A stretch of 64,000 nucleotides of DNA, taken from Tigriopus japonicus (lineage: Eukaryota > Arthropoda > Copepoda > Harpacticoida > Harpacticidae). Below the pieces are notes generated by a model that was given only the letters and a program-made list of their open reading frames with translations, did not search any database and had not been told where the DNA came from. Shown piece after piece: positions 1 to 11,800 of the stretch. The stretch covers positions 6,209,247-6,273,246 of the forward strand of contig CM021320.1 in NCBI GenBank assembly GCA_010645155.1. Reading direction: 5' to 3'. Every line of letters begins with the position of its first letter. Within the stretch, counting starts at the first letter, position 1. Position numbers and translations under genes: made by a program.

Positions 1-301
1 TATTATTGATTGATTGATTAAATTGACTAAAATTGGACATGCAAGATCTACCATTGCAAGTGAACATCTAAACATAACAAGTGGCTGCTTATTTTGCCCA
101 CTTCTATTCAATCTTACGATTTTTAAGCCCGTTTCAGCAATCACAGCGGTTTTTAATACTCTAAAAAGATAGATCGATTTTATGAACTGGCATGGCTCTT
201 CTTTGATCCAATGAGCTTTTGGAGGGATGCTAAGGCCAAAGTTAAACACTAAAAGTACCTTACCAATTTTTTTGCCACGTTTTTCGCATGAATTCCATTT
301 T
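1..301. other. AT-rich flank, no gene seen
   Basis: No coding region, RNA gene or clear repeat is visible upstream of the SINE that starts at 302. Confidence 0.5.
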
Positions 302-380
302 GGGGAGGAGACGTGGTGTCGTGGTTAGCGCAGTTTCCTATAGTGAGAGAGGTCCCAGGTTCGATTCTCCTCCCCGACCT
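302..380 (+). repeat. tRNA-derived SINE head (copy 1)
   Basis: About 79 bases resemble a tRNA: an A-box-like GTGTCGTGGTTAGCGCAG and a B-box GGTTCGATTC lie between complementary ends (GGGGAGGA / TCCTCCCC). A second copy at 2489-2564 shares the ends, both boxes and the middle GAGAGAGGTC, yet is followed by different sequence. That makes a dispersed SINE head more likely than a functional tRNA gene. The downstream body probably runs to about 520, where an A-rich stretch begins. No cloverleaf with a credible anticodon arm could be drawn. Confidence 0.65.
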
Positions 381-2188
381 TTCTCAAGGAAACTTTTAAA
401 CCTTAATCCACACCCACAGACGGAGAACCATTCTGATACCGGACATGAGATTGCCTATCGGAAAAACTTTGGAAAAATTGCGAGGCTCAACCTTCCGACC
501 CTAGCACCAAGAATCCAAAAAAAAAACAAATGAAAACCATATTCAGCTCCCATTTTTGGCCAGGTGGCAGAAAGTGGCTTTCATTGATAAGCCATCACTG
601 CTCAGGATGGGTTGTTCAAAACCCAGAAAAAAACAAAATTGGAACAAGAGTTTCTACTCATTTTGCTTGCTCTACTCTAGTTTATTGGAAACCCCGTTAC
701 TCAGAAATCGGACTGAAATTTAATTTAAAACAAATAAAGTATATGTATTTGATTGACATTCAAAGACCCATTGGAAGTGAAACACGATAAACAATGTTCA
801 TTTTGATCATCCTTCTTCAACAAGGTTTTTGCTCCACCTAACAATCACACTATTTATTTTGTCATTCTAAAATTCATCCCATAAAAATTCCAAGGATTTT
901 AAATGCAATGAGTAGGGGTGCCCAAAAATGCAAATATAAACACAAAAAGGCATCAAAAAGTGCAACAAAAATGCTTAAAATACAAAAATGAACCTCATCC
1001 TCATTGGATACGAATTGCCGAACACTTGACGTGAAAAGTCAGAAAAGGCAATTAGTTACTAACATGGTTTCAATCACGAGTTATTAGATGATAGATAAGA
1101 CGATAGAATTAGGTGTTCCATTTCTTTTGAAACACCCGGCAAATCAAATTTACAATAAACACAGGTCCTTTGCAAAAGTATTATTTGCAAAAAAAAGTGA
1201 AAGCATGAAAAGCGTCATACTGAGGGTACACACCTTTCATACTTAAAAGTCTGTTTTCACCAATGACAATTTGATGTCTTGTGTAAATTTTTGCGTTTTG
1301 AGTCTGAAACGCCTGCACCTTGAAGAGATTGCTTTTCACACTTCATTCCTTAACTGAAGCACTCTAGAATATTGTGAGCATTTCATTCATTTTTGTGAAC
1401 ACATGAAATACTCTTTGACTGATGCAATTCAAGGAAATTACCATAAGAGAAAATTACAGCCTTTAAACTATGCAGATTTCTTACACACTGCTCAAAAAAC
1501 TATTATGTTCCTTACTAGCAATATGTCTTACATCTAATCAGATAATTGTACTTGGGGAATGATTATTAAACTTTATCATGAAACAATCAACGGAAAAACA
1601 AGATCAGTAAGCCATCCAAAAGTAGAGAGAGCAAAAGGAAAAAGTGAAAAGTATCTTGTCTTAGTCAGGTTTGGCAAATGGCAAAGACAAGAAAATTTAT
1701 ATGTTCTTCAAGAAATTAGCAAATATGGATAAAGAGGCTACAAGATGCAAATCAATTAAAATATTAGGAAAATGGGAAAAATCAAATAGAATGTGTTTTC
1801 ATGAAGTATTCAACCCTCACAATGAGGCATATTGTTGACCCCCAAAAAAACATTAACAAAAACTTTGTCGTTGCACCTTAAACTTGTTAAACTGACATCT
1901 AATGAAAATAAGTCAAGCAAGTGAGTCACTCAGAAACCCAAAGTCGAGTAACTACCGTCGCCATGAACATTTTATGCCATTTCCCTTCTTTGAGGGAGAG
2001 CAGTACTGATCCATTTTTGAACAAACTTGGCCCAAGCACGCTCCAGTGACATGTAAATTAAAATCTTACGAGATAAAAGATTTTTTTCTTAAAATGAATT
2101 ATTCATTTTCAATTCTGTGTAGGGGAGCATGCATTGGATCAAAGGATAAATAATCCAAAGAAGAAAATACTCTTGAAGGACCACATTT
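381..2188. other. Intergenic, no gene seen
   Basis: AT-rich sequence with only short, low-complexity reading frames. At 2186-2198 there is a TTAGGGCTGAGCA motif that resembles the left terminus of the hAT-like elements at 30.4 and 33.9 kb, but no matching right end was found. Confidence 0.4.
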
Positions 2189-2282
2189 AGGGCTGAGCAC
2201 TAAAACAGTGCATTTGTTCCCACCAGTACATTTAGATACAAAAAAAGTCTCGGCGATAGTTTGTTATTTGTTAACCATGCAA

Positions 2283-2425
2283 ATTTTAGCCCTAAAGTTG
2301 GCAATTCTAGCCCTAAAGTTGGCAATTCTAGCCCTAAAGTTGGCAATTTTAGCCCTAAAGTTGGAAATTTTAGCCCTAAAGTTGGAAATTTTAGCCCTAA
2401 AGTTGGCAATTTTAGCCCTAAAGCA
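2283..2425. repeat. 21-bp tandem repeat, seven units
   Basis: The motif TAGCCCTAAAG recurs seven times at exact 21-base spacing from 2287 (unit TTTTAGCCCTAAAGTTGGCAA, with C/T and C/A variants). Because 21 is a multiple of three it creates periodic open frames on both strands (LALKLAI-type and PTLGLKF-type). These are by-products of the repeat and not genes. Confidence 0.9.
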
Positions 2426-2488
2426 GAACTGATTATTTAGGTAGTAGATAGGGTTAGATGTAAATCTAAATAGGAGTAGATGTTAAAG

Positions 2489-2564
2489 AGAGGAGATGTG
2501 GTCAAGTGGATAAGGCACCTTCCTGTCAAGAGAGGTCTTGAGTTCGAATCTCCTCCCTGACCTC
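2489..2564 (+). repeat. tRNA-derived SINE head (copy 2)
   Basis: Same family as 302-380: A-box-like TGGTCAAGTGGATAAGGC, B-box AGTTCGAATC, and complementary ends GAGGAGA / TCTCCTCCC. The GC-richer sequence that follows to about 2750 may be the SINE body. It differs from the body of copy 1, so either the bodies are divergent or the family is heterogeneous. Confidence 0.65.
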
Positions 2565-2750
2565 TCTGGGAAGGATAAGCCCTTTTTCACGACCATAGAT
2601 GGTGGACCGCAACGACAAAGGACAATGAACTACAGCCAAACGGAACAATGACATAAACTAAGATCTTCAAAGTCAACGAAGTGGACCCGACGCCTCGAAC
2701 GGCGGCCAACAGCGACTACCATATTCCATACAGTACACAATTAGATACAC

Positions 2751-4125
2751 TATATATCCAATGATAAAAAAATTATCACAATAACCACATTATTAAAAAC
2801 AGCCTATTACACGTGCATTTTTCAGCTCCTTACTCAAGGGACAAGGAATATTTCAGAACCTTTAATTTCCGCAAATAGTGCACTCATTTATTTGACAATG
2901 CTGTAGCATCTTGCACCTTTTTACCATTTTGTAAGAATATTAATGGTATGCATGATGTCAAACTATAATTTGGGTCGCCCTACACCATTTCAACAAAACT
3001 GCCCACAATCAATGGAGCCTCTAAACATCCAAGTAATGATGGTAGTTTCGATCAGATTTAGCAATTATCTTGGCTGAGTAAATTTACTTGTCCCGTCTCA
3101 ATTTTTAACGAGTTTGTGAGTTTCGGCAAAGCAAGCTGGGTTGACTTTGGAAGCATGATGATGACGTCTGGCTAGTAACAAGGGAGACAAAGAAGGCCTA
3201 GATGAAAATGATGACTGGGAACCTGTGGTTCGAAAGTGCACACGCACGCAGCGGAGGCAGTACGCTTCACAGGTAGATGATCCTCTTTCTATATGAACTT
3301 TGGATGGGCCTCTCTTGCAGACTTCAAGCCAACAACGTCAATTGCAGGTGGCCTAGTTCTTCGGCTAGGCCTAACTAATGGTGGTCTGAATGCGCTTTTC
3401 TCATGTCTGCACTCTAAGTTTTATTCACCTTTGGCTATGTGGCTGGGTAACACAATCATCGACAGAGTGGAACAAGAGTCACAAAATTGCTGAAGATATT
3501 CTGTAATTCGCTTGATAGTCAATCAATAGTTGATCAATAATTAAAGAACATATGTAGCTAAAAAATGTTCATTTGAATTGTTTCTTAACATGATTATGCA
3601 GAGCACGCATTGTTTTTAAAAATTTAACTGCTTTAGCCTGTTAATGTTATGATTCAATTACGCTCCATGACGTCAGCAAAACACGTTTGACCTCTTCCTA
3701 ACTTATTGCTTAACTTTGACAAAGTGTTTTTTGGCTACGGATGGAAACATTACGTTTTAGGACAATTAAATTCATGTACAGTGTTATTGCGACACTCGAG
3801 TTTCCCACGAAACACGACGTGCATTTGATGACGTCGTAACGACTTTTTACATCACCCTAACAACGAACTTGTAGCAGTTATCACCAAGTTCACAGGGAGA
3901 GAATTCGGTTCGTTGGTTGGTCCACTAGAAAAGAGACGATAGCCGATGTGCGCATGTTTTCGACCCGTGTGTACATTTTTGCGTCTTCGTGGAATGGTTG
4001 GGCAAGAACGTCTAACAAATGGACAGTGAACGTTTCTAACTAGTACCATATTTATGTATTTATGTACTTAATAATAGGGCCCGGAGTAGTATTTTTTTTG
4101 CTATGTAGCAGAAATCCCAGACGTT
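2751..4125. other. Intergenic, no gene seen
   Basis: No supported gene. Short frames at 3293-3493 (+) and 3852-4049 (-) have no recognisable domain and no splice context. Confidence 0.4.
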
Positions 4126-5656
4126 TCAAAGCGCAGTGTCAGCTGATTGCTGACAAACGTGATCGCTACCTANNNNNNNNNNNNNNNNNNNNNNNNNNNN
4201 NNNNNNNNNNNNNNNNNNNNNNNNNNNNNNNNNNNNNNNNNNNNNNNNNNNNNNNNNNNNNNNNNNNNNNNNNNNNNNNNNNNNNNNNNNNNNNNNNNNN
4301 NNNNNNNNNNNNNNNNNNNNNNNNNNNNNNNNNNNNNNNNNNNNNNNNNNNNNNNNNNNNNNNNNNNNNNNNNNNNNNNNNNNNNNNNNNNNNNNNNNNN
4401 NNNNNNNNNNNNNNNNNNNNNNNNNNNNNNNNNNNNNNNNNNNNNNNNNNNNNNNNNNNNNTGCTGTTAGAGGATCAACTCCTACATATTCCCGACGAAG
4501 GCAAATAGGCAACAAATTGAACAATGAAGGAGCCCGATAAAGAAGAGAGGAGCACTTCATTGTTCGAACTAGCCTTGATTCCTTAGGATTTGTAGGTGCT
4601 CTCAGGGCGCACGTAAAACCTCTACAATCGCTACAACTGATCTCAAATCCTGGGTTAGGACAGAGGCCATGAATTCTCTTGAAATCATACAGTATCAGAT
4701 ACCTTTCATAACTTCTCTGAGTACTGTACAGCCCTAACTTCTTGAGCCTCTCCCAATACGAGAGCTCTCTCATTCCTGTGATGTTCCTAGAAAAAAATCT
4801 TTGGACCTGCTCGACCTTTTGCAAACCTGCTGAACTCATTGGAGCCCTATTGAGGGTGAGGCATATTCAAGATGCGGCTGAACAATCGACTTGTACAGAG
4901 TTAGCATCGTAATACTATCTCTGGACTTGAAAGTGCGATAGATCCAGCCACATGTTTGAAATGCCTTCCCCACTTTCAACTGGATATGCTCATCAAACTT
5001 TCCATCATCTTGGACGACAACTCCCAAATCCCTCATGGACGATACCTGCTCAATATCACAACCTCCATTGTCTTTGAGCGGAACATCTAATTTTGACGCC
5101 CCATATGTCATTGTGTGGAATTTCATCCCGTTCAATGCCATATTACTCTCGCCAACCCAAGAGTAGATATTCTCCAAGTCCTCAACAAAACATTTTGAGT
5201 CCTGACGTTTCTTCCACAAACTAATTTTGTGTCATCAGTATATGAAGAAATACTGGCTTTTGTTCTAAACTTCTGGAGAAGAGCAATAAAGAGAATAAAC
5301 AAGAGCGGACCTAAAATTGAACCTTGCGGAACACCTGACTTGACATCATACATGCCGCTAAAAGATCCTTCAACTTTAACTATCTGCTTCCTTTTGCTCA
5401 TAAAACTATCAATCCAAGTCAGGACCTTGCCCTGGACCCCAAACTTTTTGAGTTGATCAAGCAAAAGACCATGATCTACCTTATCAAAGGCCTTGGCAAA
5501 GTCAAGATAGGCTACATCAACTAACTCGTGACTTTCGAGCCCTTCAATGATTGTCTCAATATATGTACTAAAATGAGCTCGAAACCCATGCTGTTCAGAA
5601 GGAATTAAATCATGGAAAAAAATATTTTCCATATACCATGAATATTTTTCAGTCAA
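4126..5656 (-). pseudogene. Broken LINE (non-LTR retrotransposon) reverse transcriptase
   Basis: Three overlapping minus-strand frames (5656-5132, 5219-4836, 4839-4126) together read as the C-terminal two thirds of a non-LTR reverse transcriptase. Visible signatures in order are DFAKAFDKVDH, then GVPQGSILGPLLF, then YTDD (a variant of the usual YADD catalytic box), then a 'thumb' region with DLGVVVQDDGKFDEHI, and a C-terminal block with CPNPGFEI and NPKESRLVR. At least two frameshifts separate these pieces, so it cannot make one protein. The fingers and any endonuclease domain are missing, which fits 5' truncation. A 289-base N gap (4173-4461) hides the 3' end. The same C-terminal block occurs at 52.7 kb and, in part, at 53.8 kb, so the family is multicopy here. 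A Jockey/CR1-type clade is possible but cannot be assigned by eye. Confidence 0.88.
4173..4461. other. Assembly gap (289 N)
   Basis: Run of N inside the LINE. Reading frames spanning it are artefacts. Confidence 0.99.
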
Positions 5657-5887
5657 AGGCTCCTATTTGTTGTAGTTTTTCTCTTGAACTGCTTGTTTGG
5701 CTTGTTTAAATCTGACCACGCTTCTTTCACAAGAGCTTCTGTACAACAAACCATTTCAATCCATCTTTAGAGCTGTTCTTGGTTGGTACTTCGTAGGAAC
5801 TGAGGGTCAGCGTTACGAAGTGCTTTCAAGCTGTCACTGCCAAATGTTACTTGAAATATTGCCAATGGGCAGTCCCGTTCCATACTG

Positions 5888-6115
5888 TCATATTCTGCCA
5901 CTTTTTAGCGAAAGTTTTCTCGTTCTCGATCATTTCATCTAGTTTTTTAGGTCAAACATTTTCGATCTCGATTTCTTTGGGTCAAAAATTTACGATCTGG
6001 TTTTTTTGGTCGAAAATTTCCGATCTGTTATTTATTAGATTGAAAATTTTCGATCTCACTTTTATTAGATCGAAAAATTTCGGCCATATTCTGCCACCTT
6101 AAACCTTTACTTCCA
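5888..6115. repeat. Degenerate tandem array of TCGATCT / GGTCGAAAATT units
   Basis: About six units of roughly 30 bases combine TTTTTTxGGTCGAAAATTT with CGATCT. The array is bracketed by a direct repeat CATATTCTGCCAC (about 5888 and 6086). It resembles the short-satellite blocks found near the ends of the DNA transposons at 30-36 kb, but no terminal inverted repeats were found. A C10 homopolymer follows near 6150. Confidence 0.6.
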
Positions 6116-7498
6116 CAAACTTTTTTAACTGCCATTTTCCGCCACTTTAACCCCCCCCCCTCTGCAAATTGTAATTTTGACATCCATTAGGTCTGTACTG
6201 ACACTTTTGCAAAAGATGGCAGCAAAAACTGCCTTCTGGCGTCACTGCTGAGAGTCGGCTGGCCAGGAGCACCAACTTGGACAAAACGACGCCAGACAAA
6301 TGACCACAATAGTTCTTTTTTTTATTTTTTCAACCTGAGACATGACTAGGTTTATGGGGAATCAATTTGTTGAAAATTCGTATTTATTCAATTTTTGTCG
6401 ATTTTTTTTACCCTCTACGTATTTATTGTTGTTCATTGTTTATTGTTAATTCCCACTCAAAACACATGAAGTGTTTGATTGAGTAAAGGTTAAATAAAAA
6501 AATTGATTAAATAAGAATAAAAACAGAGATAAAGGGATGAAAAAGTAAGCTAAAAGGGCGAGCTCAAAACATAACAAATCCTTTTTAAGAAGGGATAACA
6601 CAAGCCATTGACATCTCTAATCCCTTTCGGAAAACGGGTAGTGAAGTCGATTCACGTACTCTGAAAGAGGGAGTAAATTCCCTTCTGGAACCACTCTCAC
6701 AAAGAACATGTTAACATGGCATAAATCTTAGCAGGAGGTTTCCATAACAATTTCAACTATGTATTTAATTAGAAATTGCGGAAACCATATGTTATGACTA
6801 GGGACGGGCAAAAGGCGAAAATGAACAAAAGTTTTTTTTGATGTTTTGACTAAGTTTAATAAAAAAGGTAAGCCAGCTAGAGGGAAGCAATCCATCCCCT
6901 CGATATGTGTACACAATAAAAGCTGAATATAAAAATACTCGAATAAAGAAAACTACAATTATGTCTAATATCAATAACCTATACCAGGAAGAAATAAAAT
7001 TCGAAAATTATGATTCTTTTAGTTTCATGCACTCTAGAAAACTGTAACTATCGCACAATCTACCGTATAATCTAATTGATAAATTAAAACCGTCATTCAA
7101 GGTCTGTTTCCTTTATCCTTAAGTCTTTGTCTTGATGGCAAACCTGATGGCATAGCTGTTGGAGAATAGCGGGATGACCAGCCAGGAAATCCCCCAACCG
7201 GACAGACTTACTCACTTACTGAGTGACTCACCTAACATACCCATTAGAGGAACACGTCCCTGACCTAGACGTCCTAAGGCAAAATTCAGACCCCAAAGTG
7301 CGGACCAGGCACGTTCAATCTCAAAAATCGGGCCTTCGAAGGAGTGACCATAAGCGTACCTTATTCGCAAATTTTCAAACTTTTGAGCCTTGGTTTTCGC
7401 ATATTGAGAGACTAATAAGCCAAAACTATGAATATTTCATTTGAAATTCAAAACTCAACTTTGAACTGGAGAGTAGGAATGCCTTGATTTAAGATTTT
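6116..7498. other. Intergenic, no gene seen
   Basis: AT-rich, with only short frames. Nothing recognised. Confidence 0.4.
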
Positions 7499-7500
7499 GG

Positions 7501-7640
7501 GAGGAAGTAGCCGAGTTAGCTTGCAGACATCACCCTGAAAAATAATGAAAAGCTGATGTTGGTCCGCAGCCCTCATCCATCTCGGGTCACAATGGTTTGA
7601 CCCGGTCCGGTGGGTTCGAGTCGTTCAAGTTAAGACTTGA
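7501..7640 (+). repeat. Possible diverged tRNA-like SINE fragment
   Basis: GGAGGAAGTAGCCGAGTTAG contains an A-box-like TAGCCGAGTTAGC, and about 105 bases downstream GTGGGTTCGAGTCG resembles a B box. The spacing is longer than in a tRNA gene. No second copy was found in the window, so this is only a candidate. Confidence 0.25.
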
Positions 7641-8825
7641 GGACCCACTAGCGCAATTTTAAGCAGCACAAAAATCAGGACCGCCAAACCAGAAGCTTTT
7701 CATCAACGGACACTCGACGGATGGACCGGACATTCCAACTTGGATGGGATCAGTGGGCTAGGAAAAAAGTTCTTCGAATCTTTAACCAATAAAGTAAAAA
7801 GCGATTTAAATGATCGATTTTGAAAGGAAAGTAAGTAATAAGAAAATGTCCTATATAAAGATACAACACCCACCTAAAAGTTGAAAGACAATCGCCGCAC
7901 GTTCATAAAACTTTGATCTCTTACATTAAACATTACTTGATTGAGCCCCAGTATATTAAAAAAAAATCATGAGATCGCAAATTCTTGCGTTTTTTTATCA
8001 TCTGAAAGTCATTTGCATTACTAGGATCCTCTTTTTGTCCATAATTGGAGTTCGGAAGACTCCATGTCCCTACAGAAGCTTCTGTTGTACTCGTCCCCAT
8101 TTCCAGAGGAAAAATAACTACGGTTATCCGAACACTTTCAAGATAAAACACCCGTGAACGGTGTCAAATTCCGGGCCCATTTCAAGTCAGCGGGAAGTTT
8201 TCCAAACCTGCCTGAACTCACGGTGAAAGGGCAACCCTGCCCGTCACAATACCCGATTCAAAGCCCAAAAGACGGCGACACCGAGAATAGGCCAAAAGGC
8301 AGGCGGAATGCATGCATTGATCCAATGCAGCGCAGAAAAGAGAGAGACACACACGCACTTATTCACTCTCGCTCAATCGAAGAAACAGACAGACTGACTG
8401 ACTGAGCGAGCGAGTAAGTAAGTAAGAACGAACTACATATACGACGAACACCAACCACGACAAGAAGACCTAAACGGACGTCGTGAAGCTACCCAACCTC
8501 ACGTCGGCCACATCAATCACCCTCAACCCCGGATCCCGGGGACACCTTCGCTCGCCCCATTTCTCCCGAGATCCATCCGGCCATCTTTCGCTCCCGCGCA
8601 TACAACTACGGCCAACGCCATCCAACGCCTCTTCGTCCTACACGGGCAGTATGATAGGCGGGATGGACCGCCTAGTGGCCTCTGCCCACCGGTCTGGATT
8701 GCCCTAGAACTGACGGGTGTGGCTGAGTGGATCGAGATAGGGTGCGTGAATGCTGGCTGGGCTGGTTGGATCCATGGATGAATGGATGGAGGGGTGAGGC
8801 GTTCGTTGGCAGTCCGTCTGAATCG
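7641..8825. other. Upstream region of the BAH-domain gene
   Basis: From about 8150 the sequence becomes GC-rich and open in several frames, which fits a promoter and 5' UTR of the gene starting at 8826. No TATA box was recognised. The frames at 8154-8405 and 8483-8707 have no domain and are treated as upstream noise. Confidence 0.4.
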
Positions 8826-11800
8826 ATGAGTCACTTCTCCTCCATGGAGTCACGCAACGGCCATTTGCCCACGTACTCCAGTCATGATGGCACCGCCTCG
8901 TGCCCGCCGCCTCGTCCATCCTCCTCGTCCTCTTCAATGGCGGCTCAGGATCCGCCCCAACCCCGAATCTCACCGTCTCATGTGGACCCCAAGTTCGCCG
9001 CCCCATCGTTGAGCGCCTCGCATTTATTGCCCATTCGCCCGGTGCCTTTATCCCATTTGCAGAGCGGACAATCGCCCACTTTGGCTCGTGTCAAGTCCAG
9101 TAAGTATCGGGATACGGATGGATATCGCGGGTTGATTCGAGTTCTCACCTCCATTCGCTCCATGTTATAATTAGGTACTCCGGGTTCGGTGTCCTCGCTG
9201 GGTTCGACCGGGACGCCGCCTCCGAGCTCGACCGTGGTCGGGGGACAGTCCCCCTTTTTCCGTCCCATTGAATTGAGCGGTTCACCCAATGCCACCTCAA
9301 CTCCGGTGGCTCGATGCGCCGGATCGACCCGATTGCCTCCCGGCAATGGCCCCCTGGATGCCGAAACTGGTAAGACGAGCTATCACTCCCCCGGTCTAAT
9401 TTAAAGTTCACGTTGGCTTAGTGTTTCGTTTCTCTTGGGCAGAATTGGACTGGCAGTTGGAAAATGGCAGCCGCGATTCGGCCTTCGAAGATGATCTGTC
9501 GTGTTCCCGCACCACACCCATCAATCCTACGTCGATTCGAAATCGCAAGTGGCGTCAACGCAGTTGTCCGGGGGGAGCCCGGGTGAAACGCGAAACCCAT
9601 CCGCTCGATCACTCGATTGAGCCCATATCCATTGAGACAACGGGGCGCCGCGATTCCGGCTTTCACAGTGCCGGACCTTTGTCAGCCCCGGGCTCTTTTT
9701 ATCCGAACTCATTCCTTCAAGACTCGGGAAGTGCCGTGTCTCCGCGCTCGCACAACCCGGGTTTGGTCTCGCCTTGCTCGACCTCGTCGTCCTTACCTAG
9801 TCCTCGAGCTCCGAACCTGCTCCCGGCCGTGTTGGGCGGTGGTGGAACGGGTGTGCCTCTCCTCCCACCTTTCACTCCCACCCCGCCCTCACCTGTGGTC
9901 TCACCGGAACCGACCGGTGCCAATTCCTCGTACCTGCATAATCCCCTTCTGGCCTCACCCTTATTGCATCCCATGCATCCGTTGAACTACCGATGGCCGC
10001 CCGAATCTCTGGCCAGTCCGTTTTATCTTTGTACCGGAATGCCCTATCCGCCTTCATTACTTTGGAATCCGTCTTTGTTCCGGTTGTACCCACCCGCTGC
10101 GCATTCTCATCCATTTGAGACCAATAATCTCTCCACTAGTCCCATGAACCCCATGAATCATCATACTCATTTCTTTGCTGCTAATGGGCACGGGCTCAAT
10201 CCTCATGTTCTGAACTCTAATCGTCCATTGGACATGTCATCAACCCCTGATGTTCAGGAAGTGGGGCCTTACAACCTCTCTCGCAATGCCTTAAACAAAG
10301 TGAAACTCGGTGACGATGTGGACATGAAACCCATCAATGAGTCCTTCAATAGTAAGAGCGCGAAAAGTGGGATGAGTCACTCAGAAATGCCACAGTCCAA
10401 GGAACTTTTGCCCGGTGATGTGAAAATTGAAATCATGGACACCACCAATTTGAAAGACGAAAGGGATCATCATAATATTACGGTGACCGATGATTCAATC
10501 GATACCGATTCAATATTGAAAGCCGATGGTGGGGATCAAAATGGCCTATATTTGTTAAGCCGCGGAATAGATCGTCTGAACGAATGCGGCGAACGGCGAA
10601 TCACTTCATTGGTCAGTCCAGGATCGGATCCCGGGAACCTCACGGGGGCTCCTGTATTCAAGCGACGATTATCTCGATTGGATTTGTTATGTGACGCTGC
10701 TAGTACCTTAGAGGTTCCGACCGAAGAGCCTGTCGAACGTCAAATACTTAGTGCGCCAAGCTCGCCGAAACCATCCAATAAGGAATCAAATGGTACTGAA
10801 AGCCGATCCAAAAGTCTCGATGGAGCTAAGTCGGGTTTAAATCGTCGTTATACAAGTCCGGAAGCCGAGCGTGATGTCAAGGCCTATTTAGCTAGTAAGT
10901 CAAAATGCCCAAAACGGATTTTCGACCAGGGTCCCAAAGTTAATGTCGTGACTCCGATGTCGGGAGGGCAGCCCAAATCCGAATCCATATCCGAGAAAGA
11001 ATTGTCGATGCGTAATAGCATGGCCAGCATCCAGAGACAGTATCAAGAGAAGTACAAACAATTGTTCAAACTGCAGCATCAATGCCTCAAACAGAAGCGA
11101 AGTGACACTCACCCGCCCCATTCAGCCCCAACTTCAGAGTCTCCCAAGTCAAAAAAGCCCAAGCCGGCAACAACCACTACGGCTGCTCATTCACCTTCAA
11201 TTGTGGACTCCAAAGGCAAAATGAAAACATCTGATATTCATTCATCTGGATCAGCCCAATCAGGAGCACCTTTTGTAAACAATACGACTCCGTCTGTGCA
11301 AGGGCCTGTCATTGATCGAGGTCGTGTGAATGACTCCCGAAGCCACAACGAAAATGATCCCCGTGATTCGAAATCTCGTCCGGTGTCCATGTCCAATAAG
11401 GTCAATGCACTGATGAAACCCCGTCTCGACGAATCTCCCCAACTCAAGTCAGTTCTCGATTCTCATCATTCTAAAGTAACAAAGAATTCATCAAAACATG
11501 GGTTTAAACGCTCCCCTGAGACTCTTTATCGTTGGGAGGTTCGGTCTGAGCCTCCAACTAGTTCTGAGATGGACACATCTAATCCACAAAAATCCCATGG
11601 ACATCTCCTCAAATTCAGGCCACATGGTCCAAGTCCATTTAAGAACCTACTTCGACTCACCAATCAAGACTCATCACTGGATCCAGCTTCGGAGCCAACA
11701 GTGCCAGATAAGTCTGACAGCCTCGGCAGTCTTGATCGAGAAAGAAAAGTACCTGAAAAGAAGAAAATCAAGATTGAAGTGGAACCGTCCATGAATGATT

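Noticed and set aside
302..380. Functional tRNA gene
   Set aside because: The boxes are present, but no proper cloverleaf or anticodon arm forms and a second dispersed copy exists, so a SINE head is more likely.
2283..2425. Possible CRISPR-like array
   Set aside because: There are no unique spacers, the units are contiguous, and the genome is eukaryotic.
2200..2432. Open frames with LALKLAI or PTLGLKF repeats
   Set aside because: The 21-base period forces all frames of the repeat to stay open. No start context, splice site or domain supports a gene.
4126..4839. Long frames crossing runs of N (also at 29.7-30.4 and 56.0-57.1 kb)
   Set aside because: The length comes from unknown bases. Only the parts outside the gaps that match LINE, Tip60 or Cul1 were used.
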